The translations under genes were made by a program, and so were the position numbers. A stretch of DNA of 64,000 nt, from assembly GCA_938074205.1 (NCBI GenBank), contig CALJES010000002.1, positions 186,001-250,000 on the forward strand, in the 5' to 3' direction. This document shows, in pieces, positions 33,703 through 43,098 of the stretch (positions are counted from its first letter, which is position 1; each line of letters opens with the position of its first letter). The notes under the pieces are model-generated. The model made no database searches and was not told where the DNA came from. It saw only the letters and a program-made list of their open reading frames with translations. The DNA is from an uncultured bacterium. Its GTDB lineage: Bacteria; Armatimonadota; UBA5829.

Positions 33703-34733
33703 TTATAAACCTCCGCAGCGATACACAGACCCTGCCGACGGAGGCCATGCTTCGGGCAATGGTCTCTGCGCCTTTGGGGGACGATGTGTTAGGTGAAGAC
33801 CCTACGGTGCGCAAGCTTGAGGATATGGCTGCGCGTATGCTCGGCAAGGAAGCGGGGTTGCTGGTCGTCAGCGGAACAATGGGCAACTTGGTTTCGCTGA
33901 TGGCGCATTCGAACCGGGGAGATGAGGTTATTCTGGATCCCGATTCCCACATCTTCTATCACGAGGCCGGCTCGATGGCGGCAATCGCCGGGCTAATGCC
34001 GATGCCAGTGAAGAGCTGCGATGGTATGCTGGATCCGGATGCTGTGGCCGCAGCGATACGGAAACCCAACGTTCACTATCCCATACCGCGAATTCTATGT
34101 CTCGAGAACACCCACAATCGAAGCGGCGGGCGCGTCGTGCCTTTGGATCTGCATAGGGAGTTGTGCGCCGTGGCTCACGATAGAGGTCTGAAGGTTCATC
34201 TCGACGGTGCTCGGATATTCAACGCGCAAGTTGCCGCGGGCATACCAGCGTACGAATGGGCCCGGGAAGCTGACTCTGTGATGTTTTGTCTATCGAAAGG
34301 TTTAAGTTGTCCCATCGGATCGATCGTCGTTGGTGATGCTGATTTCATTGAAAGAGCAAGAAGGTATCGTAAGCAGATAGGCGGTGGAATGCGGCAGGCG
34401 GGAATCATAGCGGCTTGCGGAATAGTAGCGCTTGAAACAATGATAGATCGTCTAGCAGAGGATCATACCAATGCCAGGCTGTTGGCACAGGGTCTTGCGG
34501 ATATCAAAGGTTTCAAAGTGGACCCGGGTAAGGTCGAGACGAACATGGTCTACGTGGACCATTGCGCAACTGGTTTGTCTACCGAAGAGGTGCTTCTCCG
34601 TTTGGAATGCCAGGGGGTTCTCGCAAGCGGCTCGCCGCCGAGTAGAATTCGATTTGTTACTCATAGACACATCGACAGAGCCATTGTTGACGAAGCTGTT
34701 CGCAGAATCAAGCGGGCGATGGAGACTTCGTGA
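33699..34733 (+). CDS. ltaE: Low-specificity L-threonine aldolase
   Basis: A PLP enzyme that cleaves threonine or allo-threonine to glycine and acetaldehyde. The 344-residue protein has the family start NLRSDTQTLPTEAML and GDDVLGEDPTVRKLE, the HLDGARIFNAQ motif, and the PLP lysine in FCLSKGLSCPIGS. The GTG start overlaps the preceding stop by 4 bases and the next gene begins within its stop, so 32722-36439 reads as one operon. Confidence 0.93.
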   Translation: MIINLRSDTQTLPTEAMLRAMVSAPLGDDVLGEDPTVRKLEDMAARMLGKEAGLLVVSGTMGNLVSLMAHSNRGDEVILDPDSHIFYHEAGSMAAIAGLMPMPVKSCDGMLDPDAVAAAIRKPNVHYPIPRILCLENTHNRSGGRVVPLDLHRELCAVAHDRGLKVHLDGARIFNAQVAAGIPAYEWAREADSVMFCLSKGLSCPIGSIVVGDADFIERARRYRKQIGGGMRQAGIIAACGIVALETMIDRLAEDHTNARLLAQGLADIKGFKVDPGKVETNMVYVDHCATGLSTEEVLLRLECQGVLASGSPPSRIRFVTHRHIDRAIVDEAVRRIKRAMETS

Positions 34734-36439
34734 TGCGGGTGGCCGTCCCTGCTGTGTGTGCAATAACGCTCGCGGGTTGTGTTGCGGCAGCCGGAACTAA
34801 GCCGCTCGTAGGGGTCTACTATTTTCCGGGTTGGCATGTCAAACCTCCGATAAAGCCGCTGTGCCCTGGTGGATCACCAGAACGCGTTGGCGAGTGGCGG
34901 TACGCGATCATGAATGCGGCAAAACCCCGTCCCCTGTGCGGTTTCTACGACGATTCGGATGTTCGGTTGTGGGATTTCTACGTGGACTGGATGGCTGGCT
35001 GCGGAATCGACTTTATAGCTTTTGACTGGTACTACAATGCGCGACAGCAGTTTTTATATGAGGCGCTTGACCGTGGCTTTCTGCATTCGCCAAAACGAAA
35101 TATGTTGAAGTTTTGCTTACACTGGTGCAACCACGGAGGCAACTGGTGGCACAAGTCGCTAGACCAGTCTCGGTCCGCGCTGAGCGAGATGATCGACGAA
35201 ATCTGCCACAGGTATTTTCATTTGCCGAACTATCTCAAGATCGACGGCAAACCTGTTTTTATGATTTACGAAATCGATACTCTGCTCGGATTCGGTGGCC
35301 GAAACGGAGTCCGCGAGTCATTGCGGGCAATGCGCAATATTGCAAAAAAGCACGGGCACCGCGGGCTTTACCTGGTCGCCGTATATTCCTCTTGTAGCGC
35401 AGCTTACATCAGAATGCTCAAAGACCTTGGTTTTGACGCATTTTGTGCTTATACCTACGCGTGGGTGAGACCTCCAGGTGTAGCCTGGTATTCCAAAGCT
35501 TGGCCTTATCGAGAAACTGTAGATATGACTTGCAGTGACATGCATCCGTTTCTCAAGCGTATAGGCGTCAAATATGGCATACCGTATTGGCCTACGGTCT
35601 TCTCGGGTTGGGATGATCGTCCGCGAGCTGGTTTAGAAAACGCTTTCGTTCTGACCGAAAACGATCCCAGGGAGTTCGCTAGGATGTTTCGGTCGGCACT
35701 CGAGAGCGTTGATCCTAAATCTGGCGTGGTCATAGTCGAAGCTTGGAACGAATGGGGTGAGGGCGCTTATATCGAACCTTCTCTGGAGCATGGTTTCGGC
35801 TATCTAGAGCAGATCGCCTCCACGCTCGGTAAGGACTTCAAGAATCCAAGGGTTCCTTCGGTTGAGGAAATCCGCTCCTGGAGTATCCTGAACGAAGATG
35901 AACTGAGAACGGCACACGAGAACGAATCGAAGCCCTGGCCTGTGAAAAAGGTTGAGCGTGTTCACTTGTCGTCGAGTTACAGCGTGCCTGATGTGTCAAT
36001 GCCTGTTGTGTTTGACTTTACCACCGGCGGAATTCCTCTCGAGAGCGTGGTGTTCAGCGGCCTTCAGGTTTTGGAACGCTCAGAACGAGGATTGGTCTTG
36101 GTCTCGACTGCCGTTGATCCCCAAGTGATATTGCCAAGGATATCGATTCCTGCCAAACAAGTTAAGCTCATAAGCGTAGAAGCGCGCGTGCTTGAAAAAC
36201 AGCCTGGAAACCCGGAACCGGCTATCGAGCTGTATTGGCAGACAGGTCGAATCCAAGAGTTCACACCGTACTGCTCGGTGAGATTGCCCTTTGTGGTGGA
36301 CGGCAGGAGCACATTGTCGACAGATGATATAATGACTTGGCGGTCTGGTGGCGACCCCATTTTGCGCATTCGCCTTGACCTTGGAGACCACCCGGGAAAC
36401 AAGTTTCTGCTGACAAGGCTTACTCTGTCCGCGATATAA
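34733..36439 (+). CDS. Lipoprotein with WbsX/GH99-like catalytic domain
   Basis: A 568-residue predicted lipoprotein: signal MRVAVPAVCAITLAGC with lipidated Cys, then a TIM-barrel domain of the glycosyltransferase-WbsX/GH99-like type (VGVYYFPGWH near 20-40, FIAFDWYYN, FCLHWCNHGGNWW, and EAWNEWGEGAYIEPS near 335-350 as the likely acid/base region). The last about 165 residues form a beta-sandwich, possibly carbohydrate binding. It probably acts on glycans outside the cell membrane. The ATG shares a base with the ltaE stop (TGATG). Substrate unknown. Confidence 0.75.
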   Translation: MRVAVPAVCAITLAGCVAAAGTKPLVGVYYFPGWHVKPPIKPLCPGGSPERVGEWRYAIMNAAKPRPLCGFYDDSDVRLWDFYVDWMAGCGIDFIAFDWYYNARQQFLYEALDRGFLHSPKRNMLKFCLHWCNHGGNWWHKSLDQSRSALSEMIDEICHRYFHLPNYLKIDGKPVFMIYEIDTLLGFGGRNGVRESLRAMRNIAKKHGHRGLYLVAVYSSCSAAYIRMLKDLGFDAFCAYTYAWVRPPGVAWYSKAWPYRETVDMTCSDMHPFLKRIGVKYGIPYWPTVFSGWDDRPRAGLENAFVLTENDPREFARMFRSALESVDPKSGVVIVEAWNEWGEGAYIEPSLEHGFGYLEQIASTLGKDFKNPRVPSVEEIRSWSILNEDELRTAHENESKPWPVKKVERVHLSSSYSVPDVSMPVVFDFTTGGIPLESVVFSGLQVLERSERGLVLVSTAVDPQVILPRISIPAKQVKLISVEARVLEKQPGNPEPAIELYWQTGRIQEFTPYCSVRLPFVVDGRSTLSTDDIMTWRSGGDPILRIRLDLGDHPGNKFLLTRLTLSAI

Positions 36440-36440
36440 C

Positions 36441-36602
36441 CTATGAGTCGGTCTCCGCTTGCGTCTGAGCCTCCGGTTTCCAATAGTCTTTTCCGTGAGC
36501 GATGTGACTGATGGCCACCCATCTATGAGCCGTTACTTGCTCCGGGTGGTCCGACGGCACCAAATTCTTTACCGCCCATAGTCGGCTCCTGACAGGCCGC
36601 AC
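36441..36602 (-). CDS. Small protein of unknown function (53 residues)
   Basis: A compact, coding-like frame with GTG start at 36602 (AGGAA five bases upstream) and product RLWAVKNLVP...HRWVAISHIAHGKDYW... in its middle. It ends one base from the stop of the convergent lipoprotein gene and follows another small leftward gene by 15 bases, which supports a real gene packed into the gap. It is soluble, with three Trp and five His. It could also be the tail of a decayed gene. Family unknown. Confidence 0.45.
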   Translation of the reverse strand: MRPVRSRLWAVKNLVPSDHPEQVTAHRWVAISHIAHGKDYWKPEAQTQAETDS

Positions 36603-36617
36603 GCGTTCCTAATGCAA

Positions 36618-36800
36618 CTACCTAACCGCCGCTGCTTCGTGTCGAATGTCGAGTGCTTCATTGCGCTCCTTGAGCTGTTCTCTCGGAGTCTTCTTCTCAG
36701 GTTCGGCGTACTCGTACTCCTCGCATTGAACTACGATGACGTTCCGAGGGAATGTGCAAGTGGATACGTGCTTACACGCATGGCATACGTTAGAGCTCAT
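36618..36800 (-). CDS. Small Cys-rich zinc-ribbon-like protein (60 residues)
   Basis: The product begins SSNVCHACKHVSTCTFPRN and continues VVQCEEYEYAE, giving four cysteines in a C-x2-C-x5-C-x12-C arrangement, followed by a charged helical tail. The ATG at 36800 is fixed by GAGGAGG 8 bases upstream. I have seen this style of short four-Cys protein in anaerobic and environmental bacteria, without assigned function; zinc or iron-sulfur binding is inferred. It is followed by the 53-residue gene. Confidence 0.65.
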   Translation of the reverse strand: MSSNVCHACKHVSTCTFPRNVIVVQCEEYEYAEPEKKTPREQLKERNEALDIRHEAAAVR

Positions 36801-36965
36801 TATATATACCTCCTCATTGAGTCCCTTGAGCATCGCCGTCGATGCCCCCATACGAGCTCAATTTCTGCTGCAATTTAGAGATCGGTAGGCGGAACCTACT
36901 TCGTTACCCTAACACGGGCTATTTTATTTGCATTTAGTTTGGCGTGTGCCGATCCCACACCCATA

Positions 36966-39062
36966 CTATCCCAAATCCAGGAGTTTTGCAACTTTCGCCG
37001 CGTATTTTTCGTTATAGCGTGCTTTCAATTTTGACCTCAAATCAGGATTGCTGGTCACTACAATAAGCCGCGTTAATTTCGTGTCGTTCAGTCTGATGTC
37101 CAAAGTCTTTTTGCTACTCCAGTCAACATCTGCGATACCTTTGTATGTTACCTCGAAGACGTCCTTGGGTTTCAGCCACTGGGGAATACTAACTCGCAAG
37201 TCAGCTTGCTCAATAGGGGTATAAACAGTCCCAAGTCGGTCACACACAAGGTTTTCATTGATACAAAGGAGTATTAGAGTATCGATACCACTAAGTAGAG
37301 CTCGTGCCCAAAGGCTCGGTTCCAACTCCTTGCATCCTCCGACAACCGTTGCTGCAGCCACCATCAGATCCAAAGGACAACTCTCCGCGATCAATTCGCT
37401 TATCGTTCCGAACTCCGCTCCAAGGAGTCCTATTTCTGTCCACAGGGCTTTGGCTGCCGGCTGATCTGCACCACAGCCGTTTGCGCCCTTTTTACCGGGC
37501 GGCGTCGGCGTGTACCACCAGAACGATATCTGCTTTGCGCCACCTGCCAGCGCATAATAAACCTCGGTTCGTTTTTCTTCCGGGGTTGGGAACCTGAATT
37601 TCACAAGTCCCTGACCGGACTGTGCGCTGACAGCATACAACACCATATGCAGCGGTCGAGGCATACACGCCAGTCTTGGCAGGCATGTAAGCGCATATAT
37701 GCAACTTGCATTTGCATACAGAGGAACTCTCCGAGGGCTGCGGTCGTACGCGTGGCTCAAGCGGGCTTGGTAGTAGGGATCACACATCAAGATGTCAGGG
37801 ACTTGCCCATAGGCGTAGGTGCTGTGAGGTCTGAAAGTGTAGTTTATGTTTACCGCGCTTGGGGTCAACGGGTCTTTCTCGTGGAGCGATTGGGCCTTGT
37901 TAACCATGCCTTGTGTCAAGCAGCCCATCTTGTGTTGTGGTGGAACACCCGTGACATAAAAATCGGCAGACTCGGGTTCATCTGCTAGGAAGTACAGGTA
38001 GGGATTCGTAGTCCCTTGCTTGAGATACTCGTTTACTGTCCGCCGAATGCCGAGCGAGGCTATGTATTCACGGCCTTCTTGCGTCTTAAGAAACTCAATC
38101 ACGCATGCCGAACCTATCTGCTCCATCTGCGTGTTTATATTGTGCGCGGCAAGGTCAGCAAAGTATCGTTTAGCAGTTTCCTTGTCATTTGGGTCGCCTG
38201 GCATGCCGCCCCAAATTCCGTATGCAGGTTCATCGCTCCACACCTTTATCAATTCTGTGGCTTTCGATCCGTCAGGATACACGGCCTGTAGGCAGCAATA
38301 CGATCCGCGCTTCAGAGGTACTTCGAGTTTTGCCACTACAGGACACACATCTAGCTCAGGGTCAAAGCGAATTACGCAAACTTTAGTTATATCTTGACCG
38401 TTTAGAAATATTCTCTGCGGCGGCTTTGATAATACAGTGGAGCAAAAGGCTGTAATCCCCTTCAGATCTCTCGAGAAACTTATGTATTCGAACCTGGGTC
38501 GCGGCTTCATTGGAATAGTCACTTCCAGCGGAGCGTTATCCTTCGTGTTTATCGTAAGCTTGACGGTACCCGAAGTCGGATTTGCTCGAAATCGAACCGT
38601 GACCTCGCAAGTCTCATCGGGAAGCACACGTGAAGGTCGTGCGCGCCACCATATAGGATCGCCAGCTGCTATAAGCTTATTACGTTCTGCTTCGCTGAGA
38701 TCTGAAAAGAAAACGGATGCCGGATCAGCTTCTCGCCTGACGTCTTGATCTGAGAACGCGATGGCTCTTTTTAAGCTGATGCCCGCAAACTCGACGTCCT
38801 CGATTGATAACGGATTGGTTCCAGTGTTCTTCAAGTATACGTGTGCGCTTCCTGCCAGCGGCTTCTCCCACAACCGTAGGTCGAGGGCCCATTCCCGAGG
38901 ACTCATATCTTTCAGAAATTCCGTGAACTCCTTCGGGTAGGGAACGTCGAACCGATAGTACGCATCAACTACCCGCCAGCCAGCTGTTTCTGCAGTTACG
39001 ATGGATTTTGCTAGAGTAGTCAAGACCACTAGCGCGGCAAAAACACCGAATCGATGACTCAT
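36966..39062 (-). CDS. Secreted glycosidase-like protein of unknown family
   Basis: A 698-residue exported protein: signal peptide MSHRFGVFAALVVLTTLAKS..., a beta-sandwich region (about 30-230, LKNTGTNPLSIEDVEFAG), and a likely TIM barrel (about 270-600) with motifs such as YLYFLADEPES, DILMCDPYYQ and YYALAGGAKQISFWWYTP. These recall large glycoside-hydrolase-like proteins, but no family could be assigned and the catalytic acids are uncertain. The ATG overlaps the stop of the transaldolase-like gene by 4 bases. Third gene of the LacI set, so probably induced by a sugar. Confidence 0.6.
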   Translation of the reverse strand: MSHRFGVFAALVVLTTLAKSIVTAETAGWRVVDAYYRFDVPYPKEFTEFLKDMSPREWALDLRLWEKPLAGSAHVYLKNTGTNPLSIEDVEFAGISLKRAIAFSDQDVRREADPASVFFSDLSEAERNKLIAAGDPIWWRARPSRVLPDETCEVTVRFRANPTSGTVKLTINTKDNAPLEVTIPMKPRPRFEYISFSRDLKGITAFCSTVLSKPPQRIFLNGQDITKVCVIRFDPELDVCPVVAKLEVPLKRGSYCCLQAVYPDGSKATELIKVWSDEPAYGIWGGMPGDPNDKETAKRYFADLAAHNINTQMEQIGSACVIEFLKTQEGREYIASLGIRRTVNEYLKQGTTNPYLYFLADEPESADFYVTGVPPQHKMGCLTQGMVNKAQSLHEKDPLTPSAVNINYTFRPHSTYAYGQVPDILMCDPYYQARLSHAYDRSPRRVPLYANASCIYALTCLPRLACMPRPLHMVLYAVSAQSGQGLVKFRFPTPEEKRTEVYYALAGGAKQISFWWYTPTPPGKKGANGCGADQPAAKALWTEIGLLGAEFGTISELIAESCPLDLMVAAATVVGGCKELEPSLWARALLSGIDTLILLCINENLVCDRLGTVYTPIEQADLRVSIPQWLKPKDVFEVTYKGIADVDWSSKKTLDIRLNDTKLTRLIVVTSNPDLRSKLKARYNEKYAAKVAKLLDLG

Positions 39063-41041
39063 CCCTTTCTGGCTTCCTCCGCAAATCTCTTGGCTCGCTC
39101 TACGTTCTCGTTCCACATACCTATGAACTGCTTAAGAGTGGGAACGACATATATGGCACTGCTGTACTCTTCCGGTTTAACGCTGTCTTTCTCAAAAACC
39201 CGCTTCCAATCTGGCCATATCCTTGCAAGGATCTCGCATCTTTTCGCCCAGATCGTTCCTGGGACAGGATATCCGTTTTCATCCATACCTTCATAGAGCG
39301 ACTTCCAGTTATCAATCTTCAGTGGCATCAAATCAAGATACATCCTCTGTATGTTGCCGAAATCGGTCGAGTACGGCACGTCTAGAAGTTCAGTGTTTTG
39401 GAAGAAGTTACGCTTCGATGCTGTTAGAATACGGGTCCGCTTGAGAGCACTCTCCTTCTCTAGCAAGATCACGACGCGTTTTGTACAGAGCGTCCCGGCT
39501 CTGTCTATAGCATCTTCTTCAGCTACCGGATCAAATTCGATTCCAGCTTGCTTGAGCGCAGAGATGAACTCGGGATTGTTGATGACCGAATCCGTAAGCT
39601 TCTTAACCGAACTGGGGTCGATCGAAGCGAACTTGCTGTCTTTGGGCAGGGCGTTGAGCAGAGTCCTGACTCTGTAGTCTCGTATGGCGTCGTTGAAGCG
39701 TCCTATCATGCTCGTTACAACCGAACCACCTTCGCCGTCGTCCACCTTTTCACCGGTACGCCGTTCGTATTCGGTGATGCCTTCGTCTGTAGCAATATGC
39801 GCCGCGTACATTTGTGACACTTCGTAAGAAAGCGTGGTATTGGTGAACATCCGTTCTTTCAACGCGTCGGGATACTTGGGGCTGTAGCCTGCGTTGAAGC
39901 TGCGAATCACGTTCAATGCAGCCTGTCCTGTGCAGGCAACCTTGAAGTGGTTGTTTGATTTCCCTATTCTAGGTTCAACTAGCTCCACGTAGAAGCTGTT
40001 AACTCCATCGGTCAGGATCTCATCGAACGCTCTAACTCTCTCACACAGCCGCGCATAGATTTCCCCTCCAGCGTAGGTGAGTTTTTCTTCATCGTCGTGC
40101 CAGTCCGGGCGCAACTGAAAAGCTACTCGACCCAGCCCTCTGAGCAGAAAAACCGAGCGCAGCCCAAGCATAGCATCCACTACAACCCATTCAGTGAATC
40201 TTGTTGCTCCCCAGTCGTCCGGATGCCCGCCCGCAACTTGTTCTTTTGCAATAAGCCTGCGCACCTCGTGCCACTTATTCGGAAACTGGCATATGAACTT
40301 GGTCGCTTCTTCGCCCCATATACAGCCTATGCCGGACATGTCGTCCTCGCCGGCCACGGCGATCACGGGATTTGTGGTACCTCCCAGGCTTCCCATTCGT
40401 CGACATCGGGCCGCTTGCAGGCCGTAGTCGTTGAAGAACTGAGTCTTTGTCTTACCTTCCTCTCGAGCAAAGTAGAGATCAGGGTAATACATTCCGGGCT
40501 GGTAAAGCGCGCTGAAGCAGGCCAGGTAGTCGGTGGGATTTGAATAAGGATCTCGTCCATTCTCTGCTTCCCATTTCTTCGCCCAACCAGCGAATAGGTT
40601 ATCTCCCTTGTTTGCAGCCAGGTCTTCAGCTTTGATTCTCGCCGTGACTGCCAGGAACGACTCACGATCTTGGTCAAACCACTTCTTAACCTGATTTGAT
40701 GCTTTTTCTTGCAGCGTGACAGCTTGCTCTCGAGACAATGCATCGTTACCGTGAAACTTGCGCCGCGAAAGATTGTGATCCAGTTCAACTGGTGATAAAA
40801 GCGATTCCGCTACACCCAACATATATGCTACGAGTCTCTCGCGGAGTTTGGAATCACCATTTGCGAATTCCTGGTCAAGTGCGGCTGATATAAATTCCAA
40901 AATCTTGACAAACTCGCTTGGAAGAGTGAAGAATAAAGTCTTTTGAAGAGCCAGTTCAATGTCCCATCCCGGCATCATCCCTTTGGTACGCTTATCTCGA
41001 TTGCAGATCAGATTGAGAATAGTATCTACGTGACGTGTCAT
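39059..41041 (-). CDS. Large transaldolase-like protein
   Basis: A 660-residue cytoplasmic protein. Its second half recalls the transaldolase fold: SLGGTTNPVIAV near the barrel start, a candidate Schiff-base lysine in HFKVACTGQAALNVI, then FTNTTLSYEVSQMYAAHIA and GSVVTSMIGRFNDAIRDY, which follow the order of the family's KIPxTxxGLxAI, NVTLxFS and SxFVGRxxD motifs. It is more than twice the length of TalB or TalC, with a helical N-terminal region of about 200 residues. The start at 41041 has AAAGGGG 6 bases upstream. It lies between a LacI regulator and a secreted glycosidase-like gene. The reaction is unknown. Confidence 0.55.
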   Translation of the reverse strand: MTRHVDTILNLICNRDKRTKGMMPGWDIELALQKTLFFTLPSEFVKILEFISAALDQEFANGDSKLRERLVAYMLGVAESLLSPVELDHNLSRRKFHGNDALSREQAVTLQEKASNQVKKWFDQDRESFLAVTARIKAEDLAANKGDNLFAGWAKKWEAENGRDPYSNPTDYLACFSALYQPGMYYPDLYFAREEGKTKTQFFNDYGLQAARCRRMGSLGGTTNPVIAVAGEDDMSGIGCIWGEEATKFICQFPNKWHEVRRLIAKEQVAGGHPDDWGATRFTEWVVVDAMLGLRSVFLLRGLGRVAFQLRPDWHDDEEKLTYAGGEIYARLCERVRAFDEILTDGVNSFYVELVEPRIGKSNNHFKVACTGQAALNVIRSFNAGYSPKYPDALKERMFTNTTLSYEVSQMYAAHIATDEGITEYERRTGEKVDDGEGGSVVTSMIGRFNDAIRDYRVRTLLNALPKDSKFASIDPSSVKKLTDSVINNPEFISALKQAGIEFDPVAEEDAIDRAGTLCTKRVVILLEKESALKRTRILTASKRNFFQNTELLDVPYSTDFGNIQRMYLDLMPLKIDNWKSLYEGMDENGYPVPGTIWAKRCEILARIWPDWKRVFEKDSVKPEEYSSAIYVVPTLKQFIGMWNENVERAKRFAEEARKG

Positions 41042-41073
41042 TTTGAACCCCTTTCGTTTGGCGAATTGACTTC

Positions 41074-42117
41074 CTATAGCTGCGCCTTGGCAATCGATGT
41101 TGAACTTCTCACTATCAGCTCGACAGGCAACCACGCAGGCTTGTCCGGGCCCTTGCCGAGCTGTATGGTGTCGTTCAACGTTTGAACGCACATTGCTCCG
41201 ACTTGCTCAGCTGGAACGCGAACGGTTGTCAGAGGCGGTTCTTCTAGAGCTGCTATTTCATCATCGTCGAAACCGACGATACTCACTTCCTCAGGCACCT
41301 TTAGACCATGTTCTCTTAAAACATTTATAGCGCCGTGTGCAGTACGATCACTGCCTGCCACCAATGCGGTGAACCTTATGCCAATATTTAGAAGCTCTCG
41401 GACAGCGTTTTCTCCCATTCTTACCGCGTCTGCGCTGTTATCGCCGATAGGTGGCAATGGCGACAAACCGGCTTCGCGAAGCGCATCACAGTAGCCTTGA
41501 TAGCGCCTTCGGTACCACGGCAGATACGTGTCTCCGATAAAAACTATTTGTGAATGACCTAAGGAGATCAGATGCTCAGTAGCGCGCCGCGAACCTTCCT
41601 GCTCGTCTACGTAAACTGCACTTTGGGGAGCAGGTTTATTACCGTTTACAAGATTGGTTCCGAAAACAACATATGGCAGATCAAGCTGTTCCACGGCTTC
41701 GATAATATTCGGATAATTCGTGCCTGCCAAAATGACTCCGTCAATAAGACCTTGGACAGCAAGCAGCTGCGGAAATCGGATTTCTGAAGGCGGAGTGTTC
41801 GGTTCGTAAGAGCACCAGGCATACACGATCTGGACACCGATCAAATCCGCTTGTGCCGCGGCCCCCTGAAGTACCTGACCGTGAATCGCATGCGCGAAAG
41901 GTCGGTTAGATAGGAGGAAGCAAATTATGCCAGAGTTGCCGCGTGCGAGAAGTCGTGCCCGAAAGTTTGGCTTATAGCCCAGTTTTTGAATGCTCAGTTT
42001 TACTCGCTCAGCCGTTTCCGGACTAACTCGCCACGGTTCATTCAGAACCCTGGAAACAGTTGCTGTTCCAACTCCGGCGTTTGCAGCCACTTCGCGGATT
42101 GTGACGGGTTTAGGCAT
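41074..42117 (-). CDS. LacI-family transcriptional regulator
   Basis: A 347-residue sugar-responsive repressor. The helix-turn-helix and hinge are VTIREVAANAGVGTATVSRVLNEPWRVSPETAERV...LGYKPNFRARLLA; the periplasmic-binding-type effector domain runs about 60-340 (SNRPFAHAIHGQVLQGAA, HLISLGHSQIVFIGD, SIVGFDDDEIA). The ATG at 42117 is preferred to one 10 codons upstream because a LacI-type operator and promoter lie between. It reads into the transaldolase-like gene 32 bases later and probably controls itself and both downstream genes. Confidence 0.93.
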   Translation of the reverse strand: MPKPVTIREVAANAGVGTATVSRVLNEPWRVSPETAERVKLSIQKLGYKPNFRARLLARGNSGIICFLLSNRPFAHAIHGQVLQGAAAQADLIGVQIVYAWCSYEPNTPPSEIRFPQLLAVQGLIDGVILAGTNYPNIIEAVEQLDLPYVVFGTNLVNGNKPAPQSAVYVDEQEGSRRATEHLISLGHSQIVFIGDTYLPWYRRRYQGYCDALREAGLSPLPPIGDNSADAVRMGENAVRELLNIGIRFTALVAGSDRTAHGAINVLREHGLKVPEEVSIVGFDDDEIAALEEPPLTTVRVPAEQVGAMCVQTLNDTIQLGKGPDKPAWLPVELIVRSSTSIAKAQL

Positions 42118-42131
42118 ATGGGCAATGCAGT

Positions 42132-42146
42132 ATGGAAACGTTTTCA
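42132..42146. promoter_or_regulatory. LacI/cre-type operator
   Basis: ATGGAAACGTTTTCA matches the catabolite-responsive-element consensus WTGNAANCGNWWNCA at every defined position and is nearly palindromic. It lies just downstream of the expected transcription start of the LacI gene, a roadblock position suited to autoregulation. Confidence 0.75.
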
Positions 42147-42159
42147 TTGGCCGGCGTCA

Positions 42160-42189
42160 ATTCTACAACCCGTACAGCGAAGTGGTCAA
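42160..42189 (-). promoter_or_regulatory. Promoter of the LacI-led operon
   Basis: On the minus strand TTGACC (42184-42189), an 18-base spacer and TAGAAT (42160-42165). The cre-like operator begins 13 bases after the -10. Confidence 0.65.
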
Positions 42190-42207
42190 GAAAGAATATG
42201 TATCTGC

Positions 42208-43080
42208 CTAGGTTTTCAAACGCGAGGCGAGCGCCTTTATATGTTCTGGGGTAGTACCACAACATCCACCTACCAACCTAGCACCTGCTTCTACGCATTT
42301 GATAACGCCTTCTGCAAACTGGTTGGGGTTAAGCTTGAAAATGACTCTACCGGCCGTCAGCTCCGGTTTACCGGCATTCGGCTCTGCAGCCAAAGGTACG
42401 TTCGTTAGTGCCCTCATTTGACGTATTATCTCGCTTGCCTCGTACGGATCGACGGTTCCGCAGTTCGTACCTATTGCGTCAGCACCGGCTTTCGTAAGTT
42501 CCGATACAGCTTTTTCAATTGTGTCGCCCATCATAGTTCGAAACCCATTGACCGTAGAATCAAACGAAATGCACGCTATGACCGGCAGACCGGTTTCTTC
42601 CTTAGCAGCTTTCGCGCATATAGCTGCCTCCCTTATGTCGGTCATCGTTTCGATGATAATGCAGTCGACACCGGCATCGCAGAGTACCCTCGCTTGCTCC
42701 GCAGCATTTTCAAAAAACTGTTCCTCCGTATAGTCACCCAGCGGCTCGAGAAACTGGCCGGTTGAGCCCATGTCGCCGCACACATAACATTTGTCACTGG
42801 CTGCGCGCTTGCACAATTCAACGCCTCTGCGGTTGAGCTCGTCGAACTTGTCTTCCTGACCTGCGTGCCGTAGGTAGATTCTGTTGGCTGTGAGCGTATT
42901 AGTGAGCAATATGTCAGCGCCTGCATCTCGATAAGATGCGTGAATCTGGAAGACGATATCTGGATGCTGCAGATTTGCTATTGGTCCTGGCTCACCTCCG
43001 CGCTCAGCTATCTGGGTTCCAGTAGCGCCGTCAAATAGAAGTGATCGCCCAGATCTAAGTGCTTCGTAGAAGCTTATCAT
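42208..43080 (-). CDS. Homocysteine S-methyltransferase domain protein
   Basis: A 290-residue free-standing homocysteine-methyltransferase barrel, like the first domain of MetH or BhmT. It has LLFDGATGTQIAERGG at the start, the zinc ligands in GTNCG and GGCCGT near the C-terminus, and EPNAGKPEL. It transfers a methyl group to homocysteine (or a similar thiol); without cobalamin or folate domains in this window it must use separate partners or S-methylmethionine-like donors. Its promoter is near-consensus, and GAGGA lies 8 bases before the ATG. Confidence 0.85.
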   Translation of the reverse strand: MISFYEALRSGRSLLFDGATGTQIAERGGEPGPIANLQHPDIVFQIHASYRDAGADILLTNTLTANRIYLRHAGQEDKFDELNRRGVELCKRAASDKCYVCGDMGSTGQFLEPLGDYTEEQFFENAAEQARVLCDAGVDCIIIETMTDIREAAICAKAAKEETGLPVIACISFDSTVNGFRTMMGDTIEKAVSELTKAGADAIGTNCGTVDPYEASEIIRQMRALTNVPLAAEPNAGKPELTAGRVIFKLNPNQFAEGVIKCVEAGARLVGGCCGTTPEHIKALASRLKT

Positions 43081-43098
43081 ATAGCGCGTCCTCGTGCT

